Shown here: one piece after another, positions 43,698 to 52,483 of the stretch | Layout of the letters: the number at the start of each line of letters is the position of its first letter | How positions within the stretch are numbered: position 1 is the first letter of the stretch | Made by a program: the position numbers and the translations under genes | Notes under the pieces: model-generated | The model's database searches: none | Told to the model about the DNA's origin: nothing | The model's input: the letters and a program-made list of their open reading frames with translations, nothing else | NCBI RefSeq assembly: GCF_013408145.1 | Contig: NZ_JACBZI010000001.1 | Span: 1,240,001-1,304,000 of the forward strand | Length of the DNA stretch: 64,000 nucleotides | Direction: 5' to 3' | From: Nocardioides marinus | GTDB taxonomy: Bacteria > Actinomycetota > Actinomycetes > Propionibacteriales > Nocardioidaceae

Positions 43698-45518
43698 ATG
43701 CCCGCCAACAGAGACGCCAGCTTCGTCGACAACCTCGCCCAGAACGTCGCGGTCCTCTTCCTGGACCGCGTCGAGACCTCACCGCAGGCCGAGGCCTTCC
43801 GCTTCCCCGTGGGGGAGGCCTGGGAGTCGGTCACCTGGAAGCAGGCGGGCGAGCGGGTCAGCCGGCTGGCCGCGGGCCTGCTCTCGCTCGGCCTGACCAG
43901 CGAGCAGCGCGTCGGCATCGCCTCCGGCACCCGCTACGAGTGGATCCTCGCCGACCTGGCGGTCATGTGCGCCGGGGGTGCGACCACCACGGTCTACCCG
44001 ACGACCAACGCCGAGGACACCGCCTACATCGTCGGTGACGCCGAGTGCCAGGTGGTCTTCGCCGAGGACGACGAGCAGGTCGCCAAGCTGACCGAGGAGA
44101 AGTCCCAGATCCCCACCGTCAAGAAGGTCGTCGTCTTCGACGGCACCACCGACGGTGACTGGCTGATCGGGCTCGACGACCTCGAGAAGCTCGGGGAGGC
44201 CTACCTCGCCGAGCACCCCGGTGTGATCGAGGAGACCGCCACGTCGATCGCTCCCGACGCGCTCGCCACCTTGATCTACACCTCCGGCACCACCGGCAAG
44301 CCGAAGGGCGTGCGGCTGCTGCACCGTGGGTGGGTCTACGAGGGTGCCGCGATCAAGTCGCAGAACATCCTGCACGAGGACGACCTGCAGTTCCTGTGGC
44401 TGCCGATGGCCCACTCCTTCGGCAAGGTGCTGCTCTCCACCCAGCTGGCCTGTGGCTTCGCGACCGCCATCGACGGTCGGGTCGAGAAGATCGTGGACAA
44501 CCTGGGCGTCGTGAAGCCGACCTTCATGGGTGCCGCGCCGCGCATCTTCGAGAAGGCCCACGCGCGCATCGTGACGATGACCGCCTCCGAAGGCGGCGCC
44601 AAGGAGAAGATCTTCCAGCAGGCCTTCAAGGTCGGCATCGAGGTCGACAAGCGCAAGCGCGAGGGCAAGAGCATCCCGCTCGGGCTCAAGATCCAGCACG
44701 GCCTGTTCGACAAGCTGGTCTTCTCCAAGGTCCGTGAGCGCTTCGGTGGCCGGGTGAAGTTCTTCATCTCCGGCTCGGCTGCGCTCAACGCCGAGATCGC
44801 CGAGTGGTTCCACGCCGCGGGCATCCTCATCCTCGAGGGCTACGGCATGACCGAGAACTCCGCCGGCGCCACCGTGAACCACCCCGACGAGTACAAGATG
44901 GGCACGGTCGGCCAGGCCTTCCCCGGGTCCGAGGTCCGCATCGGCGAGGGCGGTGAGGTCCAGCTGCGCGGCCCGCACATCATGGCCGGCTACCACAACC
45001 TGCCCGACAAGACCGCCGAGACGCTCACCGAGGACGGCTGGCTGCGCACCGGTGACAAGGGCGAGATCGACGCCGACGGCTTCCTCACCATCACCGGCCG
45101 CATCAAGGAGCTGTTCAAGACCTCCGGCGGCAAGTACGTCGCGCCCCCGGCGATCGAGTCGAAGTTCAAGGCGCTGTGCCCCTACGCCAGCCAGTTCATG
45201 GTCTTCGGGGCCGAGCGCAACTTCGTCGTCGCGCTGGTGACCCTCGACCCCGACGCGATGGCGGGCTGGGCCGAGGAGAACGGCATGTCTGGCAAGTCCT
45301 ACACCGAGATCGTCCAGTCCCAGCCGGTCAAGGACATGGTGGCCGGCTACGTCGAGCAGCTCAACGCCAAGCTGAACCGCTGGGAGACGATCAAGAAGTG
45401 GGAGATCCTCGACCACGACCTGACCATCGAGTCCGGTGAGCTGACCCCCTCGATGAAGGTCAAGCGCGCGGTCGTCGAGGGCAACAACAAGGACCTGATC
45501 GACAGCTTCTACGGCTGA
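43698..45518 (+). CDS. Long-chain fatty acyl-CoA ligase (FadD15-like)
   Basis: A 606-residue ANL-superfamily enzyme that activates a long-chain fatty acid with ATP and CoA. It has the P-loop motif IYTSGTTGKPKGV, LPMAHSFGKV, the A5 motif EGYGMTENSAG, DGWLRTGDKGEID and the hinge TGRIKELFKTSGGKYV; the C-terminal catalytic lysine region ends with ELTPSMKVKR. The length matches mycobacterial FadD15-type ligases. ATG 43698 has AGGAG upstream. It is followed by a very strong terminator, then hemW. Confidence 0.93.
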   Translation: MPANRDASFVDNLAQNVAVLFLDRVETSPQAEAFRFPVGEAWESVTWKQAGERVSRLAAGLLSLGLTSEQRVGIASGTRYEWILADLAVMCAGGATTTVYPTTNAEDTAYIVGDAECQVVFAEDDEQVAKLTEEKSQIPTVKKVVVFDGTTDGDWLIGLDDLEKLGEAYLAEHPGVIEETATSIAPDALATLIYTSGTTGKPKGVRLLHRGWVYEGAAIKSQNILHEDDLQFLWLPMAHSFGKVLLSTQLACGFATAIDGRVEKIVDNLGVVKPTFMGAAPRIFEKAHARIVTMTASEGGAKEKIFQQAFKVGIEVDKRKREGKSIPLGLKIQHGLFDKLVFSKVRERFGGRVKFFISGSAALNAEIAEWFHAAGILILEGYGMTENSAGATVNHPDEYKMGTVGQAFPGSEVRIGEGGEVQLRGPHIMAGYHNLPDKTAETLTEDGWLRTGDKGEIDADGFLTITGRIKELFKTSGGKYVAPPAIESKFKALCPYASQFMVFGAERNFVVALVTLDPDAMAGWAEENGMSGKSYTEIVQSQPVKDMVAGYVEQLNAKLNRWETIKKWEILDHDLTIESGELTPSMKVKRAVVEGNNKDLIDSFYG

Positions 45519-45525
45519 GTCCGCC

Positions 45526-45567
45526 CGACGCCCCGGTCCGCAGCCGCCGCTGCGGACCGGGGCGTCG
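45526..45567 (+). terminator. Strong hairpin terminator after the acyl-CoA ligase gene
   Basis: An 18-bp perfect stem (45526-45543 with 45550-45567) and a 6-nt loop CCGCCG, 7 bp after the stop codon. No U-tract. Confidence 0.85.
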
Positions 45568-45586
45568 TCGCGTCCGGGGCGCGGGG

Positions 45587-45592
45587 GAGGAT
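45587..45592 (+). promoter_or_regulatory. Possible -10 of hemW
   Basis: GAGGAT, with 7 nt to the ATG at 45600. If real, the mRNA is leaderless and the earlier in-frame ATG at 45591 is inside the promoter. Confidence 0.3.
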
Positions 45593-45599
45593 GGGGTCC

Positions 45600-46823
45600 A
45601 TGCCCTCCTCCCTGCCCGACGGTGACCCGGCCCCCGCGGACGGCTCGCTCCCGCCCGAGGCGCTGGCGGGCATAGGTCAGCGCCCCTTCGGGCTCTACGT
45701 GCACGTCCCGTTCTGCGCGGTGCGCTGCGGCTACTGCGACTTCAACACCTACACCGCCGAGGAGCTCGGGCCGGCCACCGTGCCCGGTGCCTCCCGGGCG
45801 ACGTACGCCGACGCGGCCGTCGCCGAGATCCGCCGCATCCGCGGGGTGCTCGGCGAGCGAGACGTGCGCGTCGACACGGTGTTCCTCGGCGGGGGCACCC
45901 CGACCCTGCTGCCGCCCGAGGACCTCGCCTCGGTGCTCGAGGCGGCGCGCGAGGAGCTCGGGCTGGAACCGGACGTGGAGGTGACCACCGAGGCGAACCC
46001 CGACTCGGTGACCCCGGAGGGGCTGGCGCGGCTCCGCGAGGCCGGCTTCACCCGGATCTCCTTCGGCATGCAGTCCCAGGTCTCGCACGTCCTGGCGGTC
46101 CTCGACCGCACCCACGACCCGCTGCGGGTGCCGCAGGCGGTGACCTGGGCGCGGGAGGCCGGCTTCGAGCAGGTCTCCCTCGACCTGATCTACGGCACGC
46201 CGGGGGAGTCGCTGGCCGACTGGGAGACCTCGATCGAGGCGGCGCTGGCCTGCGGGCCCGACCACGTGTCGGCCTACTCCCTGATCGTCGAGGACGGCAC
46301 GGCGCTGGCCCGCCGCGTGCGCCGCGGCGAGCTGCCGGCCCCCGACGAGGACGACCTCGCCGACAAGTACGAGCTCGCCGACGAGCGGTTCCGGGCCGTC
46401 GGGCTGGAGTGGTACGAGGTCTCCAACTGGTCCACCGGTCCCGCGACCCGGTGCCGGCACAACCTGCTCTACTGGACCGGCGCCGACTGGTGGGGTGTGG
46501 GCCCGGGCGCCCACAGCCACGTCGGCGGCGTGCGCTGGTGGAACGTCAAGCACCCCGCGGCGTACGCCGAGCGGCTGGCCGCGGGCCGCAGCCCGGCGCT
46601 GGCCCGGGAGGTGCTCTCGGCCGAGGACCGGCGGGTCGAGCGCGTGCTGCTGGAGCTGCGGCTGCGCGAGGGGCTGCCGTGTGACGTGCTCGACGGCGAC
46701 GGCCTGGCCGCCCTCCCGGCCCTGGTCGAGCGAGGGCTGCTGCGGCAGGTGGGGGACCGGCTGGTCCTCACCGACGCCGCCCGGCTGCTCGCCGACGCGG
46801 TGGTCCGGGAGCTGTTGTCCTGA
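45600..46823 (+). CDS. hemW: Radical SAM heme chaperone HemW (coproporphyrinogen III oxidase-like)
   Basis: A 407-residue radical SAM protein that binds heme and an Fe4S4 cluster; HemW inserts heme into respiratory proteins and lacks HemN activity. The cluster motif is C-x3-C-x2-C in VPFCAVRCGYCDFNTYT, followed by FLGGGTPTLL, SFGMQSQ and LIYGTPGES, with the HemN C-terminal domain at the end. ATG 45600 is preferred over 45591 for promoter spacing. The conserved neighbour order (lepA, hemW, hrcA) is broken here by 21 kb of accessory genes upstream. Confidence 0.93.
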   Translation: MPSSLPDGDPAPADGSLPPEALAGIGQRPFGLYVHVPFCAVRCGYCDFNTYTAEELGPATVPGASRATYADAAVAEIRRIRGVLGERDVRVDTVFLGGGTPTLLPPEDLASVLEAAREELGLEPDVEVTTEANPDSVTPEGLARLREAGFTRISFGMQSQVSHVLAVLDRTHDPLRVPQAVTWAREAGFEQVSLDLIYGTPGESLADWETSIEAALACGPDHVSAYSLIVEDGTALARRVRRGELPAPDEDDLADKYELADERFRAVGLEWYEVSNWSTGPATRCRHNLLYWTGADWWGVGPGAHSHVGGVRWWNVKHPAAYAERLAAGRSPALAREVLSAEDRRVERVLLELRLREGLPCDVLDGDGLAALPALVERGLLRQVGDRLVLTDAARLLADAVVRELLS

Positions 46824-46829
46824 GCCAGG

Positions 46830-47246
46830 TCAGCTGACCAGGCGCAGGGTGAGCGGGTAGCGGTACTCCTCGCCGTTGGCCGAGCGGATGGTGCCGATGA
46901 GGGTGAAGACCACCCACAGCACGCCGACGAGGACGAGCAGCAGCAGACCCACGAGCACGAGGACCAGGACGCCGGAGACGACGGCGTAGATCAGCATCGA
47001 GACCTGGAAGTTCAGCGACTCCACCGCCTGGCGGCGCACGTAGGGCGACTCGTTGCCCTTGAGCAGCAGCACCAGCAGCGGGCCGAGGAAGGCCAGGGCG
47101 ACGAAGGCGCCCACGAAGGCCGACCAGTGGGCGGCCGCGCCCCAGGTCTTCTCCTCCCCGGGGGACATCGGCGGGCAACCCCAGCCCCCCGGGCCGGGCA
47201 TCGGGCCGGGCGTCGGGGGTGGTCCCTGCGGCGGCACCTGGCTCAT
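46830..47246 (-). CDS. DUF4870 family small membrane protein
   Basis: A 138-residue protein. Residues 1-30 are Pro/Gly-rich, then comes the DUF4870/Tic20-like core with EEKTWGAAAHWSAFVGAFVAL, the loop NESPYVRRQAVESLNFQ and two to three further TM helices (LVLVLVGLLLLVLVGVLWVV). The function of the family is not established. Its ATG overlaps the stop of DUF3097 (ATGA), so the two are co-translated. It is convergent with hemW; the stops are 6 bp apart around a short palindrome. Confidence 0.85.
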   Translation of the reverse strand: MSQVPPQGPPPTPGPMPGPGGWGCPPMSPGEEKTWGAAAHWSAFVGAFVALAFLGPLLVLLLKGNESPYVRRQAVESLNFQVSMLIYAVVSGVLVLVLVGLLLLVLVGVLWVVFTLIGTIRSANGEEYRYPLTLRLVS

Positions 47247-48097
47247 CGGTCCCCCTGGTCGGTCGTGACGAAGTCGATCAGCTCCTCGACCCTACCCAGC
47301 AGGGCCGGCTCGAGGTCGTTGAAGGAGCTGACCCGGCCCAGCACCTGCTTCCACGCCCGGGCGATGTCGGCCTGGTCGCGGTGCGGCCAGCCGAGGTGCT
47401 GGCACACGCCCTTCTTCCACTCGATGCTGCGGGGGATGGTCGGCCACGCCTGGAGCCCCAGCCGGTCCGGCTTGACGGCCTGCCAGACGTCGACGAACGG
47501 GTGGCCCACGATCAGCACGTGCTTGCCGATCGGCGAGCGGGCGATGCCCTGGGCGATGCGGCTCTCCTTGGAGCCCGCCACGAGGTGGTCGACCAGGACG
47601 CCGACCCGGCGGCCCGGGCCCGGGCGGAAGTCGCGCAGGTGGTCGGCGAGGTCGTCGACGCCGCCGAGGTACTCGACGGCCACTCCCTCGACACGCAGGT
47701 CGTCGCCCCACACCTTCTCCACCAGCTCGGCGTCGTGGCGACCCTCGACGAAGATCCGGCTGGCACGGGCGACCCGCGCCGTGGTGTCCACCGCGACCGA
47801 GCCGGAGGCCGTGCGGGTGGGCTTCGCGGGCCCCTGGCGGGTGACGGGCGCCGTGAGGATCACCGGCTTGCCGTCCAGCAGGAACCCGGGGCCGAGGGGG
47901 AAGGTGCGTCGCCGACCTCGACGGTCCTCGAGCGTCAGCACGTCGAGGTCGCGGTCCACCGCCACGATCTCGCCGCAGAAGTCGGCGGTGACCTCCTCGA
48001 CCACCTCGCCCAGGGTGGCGGGTGCCTCGGTGGCCCGGCCGCGCTTCGGGGCGCGCCAGTCGGTGGAGAGGACGTCGGATCCGTAGCGGTCGCTCAC
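47243..48097 (-). CDS. DUF3097 family protein
   Basis: A 284-residue actinobacterial protein of unknown function. The N-terminal half is a small beta domain (CGEIVAVDRDLDVLTLEDRRG). The C-terminal half has IFVEGRHDAELVEKVWG and VGVLVDHLVAG, which recall the E-G-x2-D and acidic strand of TOPRIM folds, then HVLIVGHPFVDVWQAVKP and IPRSIEWKKGVCQHLGW. GTG 48097 has TAGCCT 6 nt upstream. The downstream DUF4870 gene overlaps by 4 bp. The position near hrcA is conserved in the lineage. Confidence 0.88.
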   Translation of the reverse strand: MSDRYGSDVLSTDWRAPKRGRATEAPATLGEVVEEVTADFCGEIVAVDRDLDVLTLEDRRGRRRTFPLGPGFLLDGKPVILTAPVTRQGPAKPTRTASGSVAVDTTARVARASRIFVEGRHDAELVEKVWGDDLRVEGVAVEYLGGVDDLADHLRDFRPGPGRRVGVLVDHLVAGSKESRIAQGIARSPIGKHVLIVGHPFVDVWQAVKPDRLGLQAWPTIPRSIEWKKGVCQHLGWPHRDQADIARAWKQVLGRVSSFNDLEPALLGRVEELIDFVTTDQGDR

Positions 48098-48103
48098 CGG
48101 GAC

Positions 48104-48109
48104 AGGCTA
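48104..48109 (-). promoter_or_regulatory. -10 element of DUF3097 gene (leaderless)
   Basis: TAGCCT on the minus strand, 6 nt from the GTG at 48097. Confidence 0.5.
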
Positions 48110-48173
48110 GGAAGCCGCGCGGTGCCGACGCGCCAGGCGCGCCGTCGGGCCCGTCCTGCTCGCCCTGCTCGCC

Positions 48174-48374
48174 CTACTCGGTCTCCTCGGCGGGCCCGCT
48201 GGCCTTCTCCCGCCGGTCGGCCATCTCCTCGGCGTCCTTGCCCTCCTCCAGCAGGCCCTCGCCCTCGCCGTCGGGCAGGCCCTCGGCCAAGGGGTTGTCC
48301 TCGCCCGGCACCAGGTCGGGCGGGAGCTGCTCGTCGGGGACGCCGGTGCTCTTCTCGGTCTCGTGCTCGGACAT
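48174..48374 (-). CDS. Small acidic hypothetical protein
   Basis: A 66-residue, Glu/Asp/Pro/Gly-rich protein (for example GVPDEQLPPDLVPGEDNPLA and LLEEGKDAEEMADRREK) with no Cys, no aromatic residues and no hydrophobic segment, so probably disordered. ATG 48374 is supported by a TAGCGT hexamer 7 nt upstream (with GAGGAC between). It has its own promoter between DUF3097 and the MBL-fold gene. Short acidic proteins of this type occur in actinobacteria, but no role is known to me. Confidence 0.6.
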   Translation of the reverse strand: MSEHETEKSTGVPDEQLPPDLVPGEDNPLAEGLPDGEGEGLLEEGKDAEEMADRREKASGPAEETE

Positions 48375-48381
48375 GTCCTCG

Positions 48382-48387
48382 ACGCTA
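48382..48387 (-). promoter_or_regulatory. -10 element of the small acidic protein gene
   Basis: TAGCGT on the minus strand, 7 nt from the ATG at 48374. Confidence 0.45.
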
Positions 48388-48427
48388 GGTCCGGCCGGGG
48401 GAGCCGACCTCACCCGGGCGAGCGGTC

Positions 48428-49282
48428 CTACAGCAGCGGCAGCCGCTTCTGGGAGGCCGGGAGGTGCTGGTAGCCCCGGGTCACGGCGTGGCCCAGGACC
48501 GACCGGTCCAGCGGCCACTCGCCCACCTCGAGCGCCTGCTCGACGCGGATCCCGCGCCCCGCGAGGTCGCGGATGGTCTCGGCGACCACCCCGATGTCGG
48601 CACGCTGGTCCCTCACGAAGGCCCGGTCGACCGGGGCGCCGTGACCGGGCACCACGACGGTGCGGTCGGTGCACAGCTGCAGGCACACGTCCAGGGCGAG
48701 CGGCCACTCCATGGGGAAGCTGTCGGGGCCGTAGGCGGGCGGCGCGGACTCCTCGACCAGGTCGCCGGCGAGCAGCACGTCCGCGTCGGCGATCCGGACG
48801 ACCAGGTCGCCGGAGGTGTGCCCACGACCGGGGTGCACCAGCTCCAGGACACGGTCGCCGAGGTCCAGCACCGCCGCGGAGGAGAACGGGTGGTCGGGCA
48901 GCACGACCGGGCTGGCGTCGACCTCGCCCGGCTCGGCCTCCTCCCCGGCGTACGCCGGACGGTCGGCCGCCCAGGCCTCCAGCTCCTCCACGCACGCCTC
49001 GTGCGCGTGCACGGGCACCTCGCCGTAGGCGTCGCGCACGGCGGCGGTGCCGAGCACGTGGTCGTGGTGGGCGTGGGTCGTCACGACGCCCACGACCGCG
49101 CCGGCGCCGAGCGAGCGTGCGGTCTCCACGACCTCGCGACCCATCCGGGTCGAGGCGTGGGTGTCGACGACCACGAGTCCCCGCTCCCCGGCGACGTAGG
49201 TGACGTTGACGTCGAACCACGCGTGCCGCGCGACCCAGACCCGGTCTGCGACCTCGGTCGGCACGGTGGGGGAGAGGCTCAT
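48428..49282 (-). CDS. MBL-fold metallo-hydrolase
   Basis: A 284-residue metallo-beta-lactamase-fold hydrolase with the zinc motif TTHAHHDHVLG (H-x-H-x-D-H), then VHPGRGHTSGDLVVRI, LLAGDLVEESAPP and VVPGHGAPVDRAF, giving the full set of ligands. There is no signal peptide, so it is cytoplasmic. Close relatives include quorum-quenching lactonases, glyoxalase II-like enzymes and carbapenemase-like proteins; which applies cannot be read. ATG 49282 is supported by TAGGGT 7 nt upstream; GTG 49291 would lie in the promoter. Confidence 0.9.
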   Translation of the reverse strand: MSLSPTVPTEVADRVWVARHAWFDVNVTYVAGERGLVVVDTHASTRMGREVVETARSLGAGAVVGVVTTHAHHDHVLGTAAVRDAYGEVPVHAHEACVEELEAWAADRPAYAGEEAEPGEVDASPVVLPDHPFSSAAVLDLGDRVLELVHPGRGHTSGDLVVRIADADVLLAGDLVEESAPPAYGPDSFPMEWPLALDVCLQLCTDRTVVVPGHGAPVDRAFVRDQRADIGVVAETIRDLAGRGIRVEQALEVGEWPLDRSVLGHAVTRGYQHLPASQKRLPLL

Positions 49283-49289
49283 GACCCCC

Positions 49290-49295
49290 ACCCTA
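49290..49295 (-). promoter_or_regulatory. -10 element of the MBL-fold gene (leaderless)
   Basis: TAGGGT on the minus strand with 7 nt to the ATG at 49282. Confidence 0.5.
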
Positions 49296-49341
49296 GGAAC
49301 CGCACGGGTCGCCGCTGCCGGGAGGGGTCACCCCGGGCTAG

Positions 49342-49347
49342 TAGAGT
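49342..49347 (+). promoter_or_regulatory. -10 element of hrcA
   Basis: TAGAGT directly adjoining the CIRCE element, so HrcA bound at CIRCE would cover the transcription start. Confidence 0.5.
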
Positions 49348-49373
49348 TGGCACTCGCTGAGATCGAGTGCCAG
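49347..49373. promoter_or_regulatory. CIRCE operator of hrcA
   Basis: TTGGCACTC, nine bases, GAGTGCCAG: the CIRCE inverted repeat (consensus TTAGCACTC-N9-GAGTGCTAA) with one change in the left arm and two in the right. It lies 51 bp upstream of the hrcA GTG and gives heat-shock autoregulation of the hrcA-dnaJ unit. Confidence 0.93.
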
Positions 49374-49423
49374 GAGGATCCAGCGGCAGTCAGCCGTCAC
49401 CAGCGTCGACCCGGAGGTGGAGC

Positions 49424-50458
49424 GTGCAGGAGGACCGTCGACTCGCCGTGCTCCGCGCGATCGTCGAGGACTACGTCTCGACCGAGGAGCCGGTGGGCTC
49501 CAAGGCGCTGGTCGAGCGGCACGGGCTGGGGGTCTCCCCGGCGACCGTCCGCAACGACATGGCGGTGCTGGAGGAGGAGGGGTACATCACCCAGCCCCAC
49601 ACCAGCGCGGGTCGCGTCCCCACCGACAAGGGCTACCGCCTCTTCGTCGACCGGCTGACCACGGTCAAGCCGCTGTCCTCGGCGGAGAAGCGGGCGATCT
49701 CCAGCTTCCTCGACGGTGCGGTCGACCTCGACGACGTGGTGCAGCGCTCCGTGCGCCTACTGTCCCAGCTGACCCGACAGGTCGCGGTCGTGCAGTACCC
49801 CACGCTCTCCTCCTCCACCGTGCGGCACGTCGAGCTGGTGGCACTGGCCCCGGAGCGGCTGCTGGTGGTCCTCATCCTCAGCACCGGCCGGGTGGAGCAG
49901 CGCCTGGTCGAGCTCGCCGCCCCGCTCGCCGACGACGACCTCGCCGGTCTGCGCAGCCGGCTGCTGCTGGTCGCGACCGGTCAGCGCATCGCCGACGCGG
50001 TCGCCGGCCTGCGGGGGATCGTGCCGGTCGACCCCGCCGCCGCCGCACAGCCGGGCGCCGAGGCCACCGGGGCGGTCGTCGAGGCGCTGTGCGAGGCGAT
50101 GAGCGACCACCGCTCCGACCACCGGGTGGCCGTGGGCGGTGCGGCCAACCTCGCGCGCTACGGCGACAGCTTCGACTCCGCCGTCCGGCCCCTGCTCGAG
50201 GCGCTCGAGGAGCACGTCGTGCTGCTCAAGCTGCTCGGGGAGGCGGGCTCCAGCGGCATGGTCACCGTGCGCATCGGCGCGGAGGGCCCCTACGAGGAGC
50301 TCGCCTCGACCAGCGTGGTCTCCACCGGCTACGGGCCGGAGGACCAGTCGCTGGCCGCGCTGGGGATCGTCGGCCCCACGCGCATGGACTACCCCGGGAC
50401 GATGGCCGCGGTACGTGCCGTCGCCCGCTACGTCACCCGCATCCTCGACGAGGCCTGA
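49424..50458 (+). CDS. hrcA: Heat-inducible transcription repressor HrcA
   Basis: A 344-residue repressor that binds CIRCE and depends on GroEL for folding. It has a winged-helix N-domain with the family signature [31 protein letters not shown] split into two helices, then [16 protein letters not shown], and a GAF-like C-terminal domain ending IGPTR-like ([20 protein letters not shown]). The GTG start at 49424 has GGAGG 6 nt upstream; a longer reading from 49367 would begin within CIRCE. dnaJ follows after 56 bp. Confidence 0.96.
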   Translation: MQEDRRLAVLRAIVEDYVSTEEPVGSKALVERHGLGVSPATVRNDMAVLEEEGYITQPHTSAGRVPTDKGYRLFVDRLTTVKPLSSAEKRAISSFLDGAVDLDDVVQRSVRLLSQLTRQVAVVQYPTLSSSTVRHVELVALAPERLLVVLILSTGRVEQRLVELAAPLADDDLAGLRSRLLLVATGQRIADAVAGLRGIVPVDPAAAAQPGAEATGAVVEALCEAMSDHRSDHRVAVGGAANLARYGDSFDSAVRPLLEALEEHVVLLKLLGEAGSSGMVTVRIGAEGPYEELASTSVVSTGYGPEDQSLAALGIVGPTRMDYPGTMAAVRAVARYVTRILDEA

Positions 50459-50514
50459 ACGGCCCGTCCCCACCCGCAGACCACCCACAGCAGACGAGTA
50501 GGAAGCAACCAGCA

Positions 50515-51690
50515 GTGAGCCAGGACCTCTACGAGATCCTCGGGGTCTCCCGTGACGCCGACGACGCCGAGCTGAAGAAGGCCTATCGCAGGCTGGCGCG
50601 CCAGTACCACCCCGACGTCAACCCCGACCCCGCCGCGCAGGAGAGGTTCGGCGAGGTCTCACGGGCCTACGAGGTGCTCAGCGACCCGCAGAAGCGCGCC
50701 GCCTACGACCGCGGCGGCGACCCGTTCGGCGGTGGGGCGGGTGGTTTCGGCCAGGGCGCCGGGTTTTCCTTCACCGACATCATGGACGCCTTCTTCGGAG
50801 GCGGTGGTCAGGGCACTGGCACGGGCCGTGGTCCGCGTCCGCGCGTACGCCGCGGGCAGGACGCGCTGATCCGGCTGGAGATCGAGCTCGCCGAGGCGGC
50901 CTTCGGGGTCTCCCGGGAGATCAAGGTCGACACGGCCGTGACCTGCTCGGCGTGTGCCGGCGAGGGCGCGGCCCCCGGCTCGCACGCCGTGCCGTGCGAG
51001 ACCTGCCGCGGCCAGGGCGAGGTCGCCCACGTGCAGCGCTCGTTCCTCGGTGAGATCCGCACGCTGCGTCCCTGCGCCGCCTGCCGCGGCTTCGGCAGCG
51101 TCATCCCCGACCCCTGCCGGGAGTGCTCCGGTGACGGCCGGGTCCGCTCGCGTCGCTCGCTGACCGTCAAGATCCCGGCCGGCGTCGACACCGGCACCCG
51201 GGTCCAGCTCGCCGAGCAGGGCGAGGTCGGCCCCGGCGGCGGCCCCGCCGGAGACCTGTACGTCGAGATCCACGTCGCCGCCCACCCGGTCTTCAAGCGT
51301 CAGGGCGACGACCTGCACTGCACCGTGACGGTGCCGATGACGGCCGCGGCCCTGGGCACCACGATCGAGATGCCCACGCTGGAGGCCGACGTGGTCGAGG
51401 GCTCCGAGCAGGTCACCGACCTCGAGACCTCCTTCGAGCTCGACATCCGTCCCGGCACCCAGTCCGGCACCGAGCAGGTGCTGCGCGGGCGCGGGGTCCC
51501 CGGTCTGCGCGGTGGTCGCGGCGACCTGGTCGTCACCATCGCCGTGGAGACGCCGACCCGGCTCGACGCCCGGCAGGAGGAGCTGCTCCACGAGCTGGCG
51601 GCGCTGCGTGGCGAGGAGTCGCCCGAGGGGTCGGTCAAGCCGGGCGCCAAGTCGGTCTTCGGGCGCCTGCGCGACGCGTTCAACCACTGA
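50515..51690 (+). CDS. dnaJ: Chaperone DnaJ (type I, DnaJ2 paralogue position)
   Basis: A 391-residue J-domain co-chaperone that stimulates DnaK. It has the J-domain with YHPDVN (HPD) at residues ~31-37, a G/F region ([14 protein letters not shown]), the zinc finger with four repeats [24 protein letters not shown] and CRECSGDG (all Cys kept), and the C-terminal substrate domains. The GTG start at 50515 follows a GGAAG-type sequence. The hrcA-dnaJ-rsmE arrangement identifies it as the hrcA-linked DnaJ of Actinobacteria. Confidence 0.96.
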   Translation: MSQDLYEILGVSRDADDAELKKAYRRLARQYHPDVNPDPAAQERFGEVSRAYEVLSDPQKRAAYDRGGDPFGGGAGGFGQGAGFSFTDIMDAFFGGGGQGTGTGRGPRPRVRRGQDALIRLEIELAEAAFGVSREIKVDTAVTCSACAGEGAAPGSHAVPCETCRGQGEVAHVQRSFLGEIRTLRPCAACRGFGSVIPDPCRECSGDGRVRSRRSLTVKIPAGVDTGTRVQLAEQGEVGPGGGPAGDLYVEIHVAAHPVFKRQGDDLHCTVTVPMTAAALGTTIEMPTLEADVVEGSEQVTDLETSFELDIRPGTQSGTEQVLRGRGVPGLRGGRGDLVVTIAVETPTRLDARQEELLHELAALRGEESPEGSVKPGAKSVFGRLRDAFNH

Positions 51691-51715
51691 TCCCCACCGC
51701 CGAAGCAGGTCCACG

Positions 51716-52456
51716 ATGTCCCTCCCGGTCCACCTGGTGCCCTCCCTGGAGGGCGTGGGCGTCGGCGCCACGGTGGTCGTCGAGGGCGACGAGGCGCACC
51801 ACGCCGTCGCCGTACGACGCCTGCGCGTCGGCGAGAGCCTCGTGCTGACCGACGGCCTCGGTCGCTCGGCCGTGGGCGAGGTCGCCTCGACCGGCAAGCG
51901 GCGCCTCGACGTCGCGGTGCGCGAGACCGCGTCCGACCCGGAGCCCGCTCCGGCGGTCACCGTGGTCCAGGCGCTGCCCAAGGGCGACCGCGGGGAGCTC
52001 GCCGTGGAGGTCCTCACCGAGGTGGGGGCGGCGCGGATCGTCCCGTGGGCCGCCTCCCGCTCGGTGGCGGTCTGGAAGGGCGAGCGGGCGGAGAAGGGGC
52101 TCTCCAAGTGGCGCGCCACGGCCCGGGAGGCCGCCAAGCAGGCGCGCCGCACCTGGCACCCGCAGGTGGATCCGTTGGCGAGCACCGACCGGGTCGTCGA
52201 CCTCGTCGCCGCTGCCCACCTGGCCGTCGTGCTCCACGAGGAGGCGACGGCGTCGCTGGCCGGGCTCGAGGTGCCGCCGGCGGGCTCGGTGCTCGTCGTG
52301 GTCGGTCCCGAGGGCGGGGTCGCCCCCGAGGAGCTGGCGGCCCTGACCGCAGCGGGCGCCGTCAGCGTGCGCCTGGGGGCCGAGGTGCTGCGCACGTCGA
52401 CGGCCGGCGTGGCCGCCGTGGCCGCGTTGCTGTCGCGCACGCCCCGGTGGGGCTGA
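51716..52456 (+). CDS. rsmE: 16S rRNA (uracil-1498-N3)-methyltransferase RsmE
   Basis: A 246-residue SPOUT methyltransferase that modifies U1498 of 16S rRNA. It has an N-terminal PUA-like part (EAHHAVAVRRLRVGE) and the SAM-binding knot with QALPKGDRGELAVEV, VGAARIVPW, REAAKQARR and VVVGPEGGVAPEEL, RLGAEVLRTSTA. ATG 51716 is 25 bp after dnaJ, so it is probably the third gene of the hrcA unit. Confidence 0.95.
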   Translation: MSLPVHLVPSLEGVGVGATVVVEGDEAHHAVAVRRLRVGESLVLTDGLGRSAVGEVASTGKRRLDVAVRETASDPEPAPAVTVVQALPKGDRGELAVEVLTEVGAARIVPWAASRSVAVWKGERAEKGLSKWRATAREAAKQARRTWHPQVDPLASTDRVVDLVAAAHLAVVLHEEATASLAGLEVPPAGSVLVVVGPEGGVAPEELAALTAAGAVSVRLGAEVLRTSTAGVAAVAALLSRTPRWG

Positions 52457-52483
52457 GGTCCTCCGCCGGTCCGCCGCCCGTCC

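Noticed and set aside
24486..45599. Genomic island with att sites or integrase
   Set aside because: No integrase, tRNA border, direct repeats or composition shift could be seen; only the gene order suggests insertion.
46828..46839. 12-nt palindrome GGTCAGCTGACC between hemW and DUF4870 as a terminator
   Set aside because: Too short, and no loop; it may contribute to 3' end formation but is not convincing alone.
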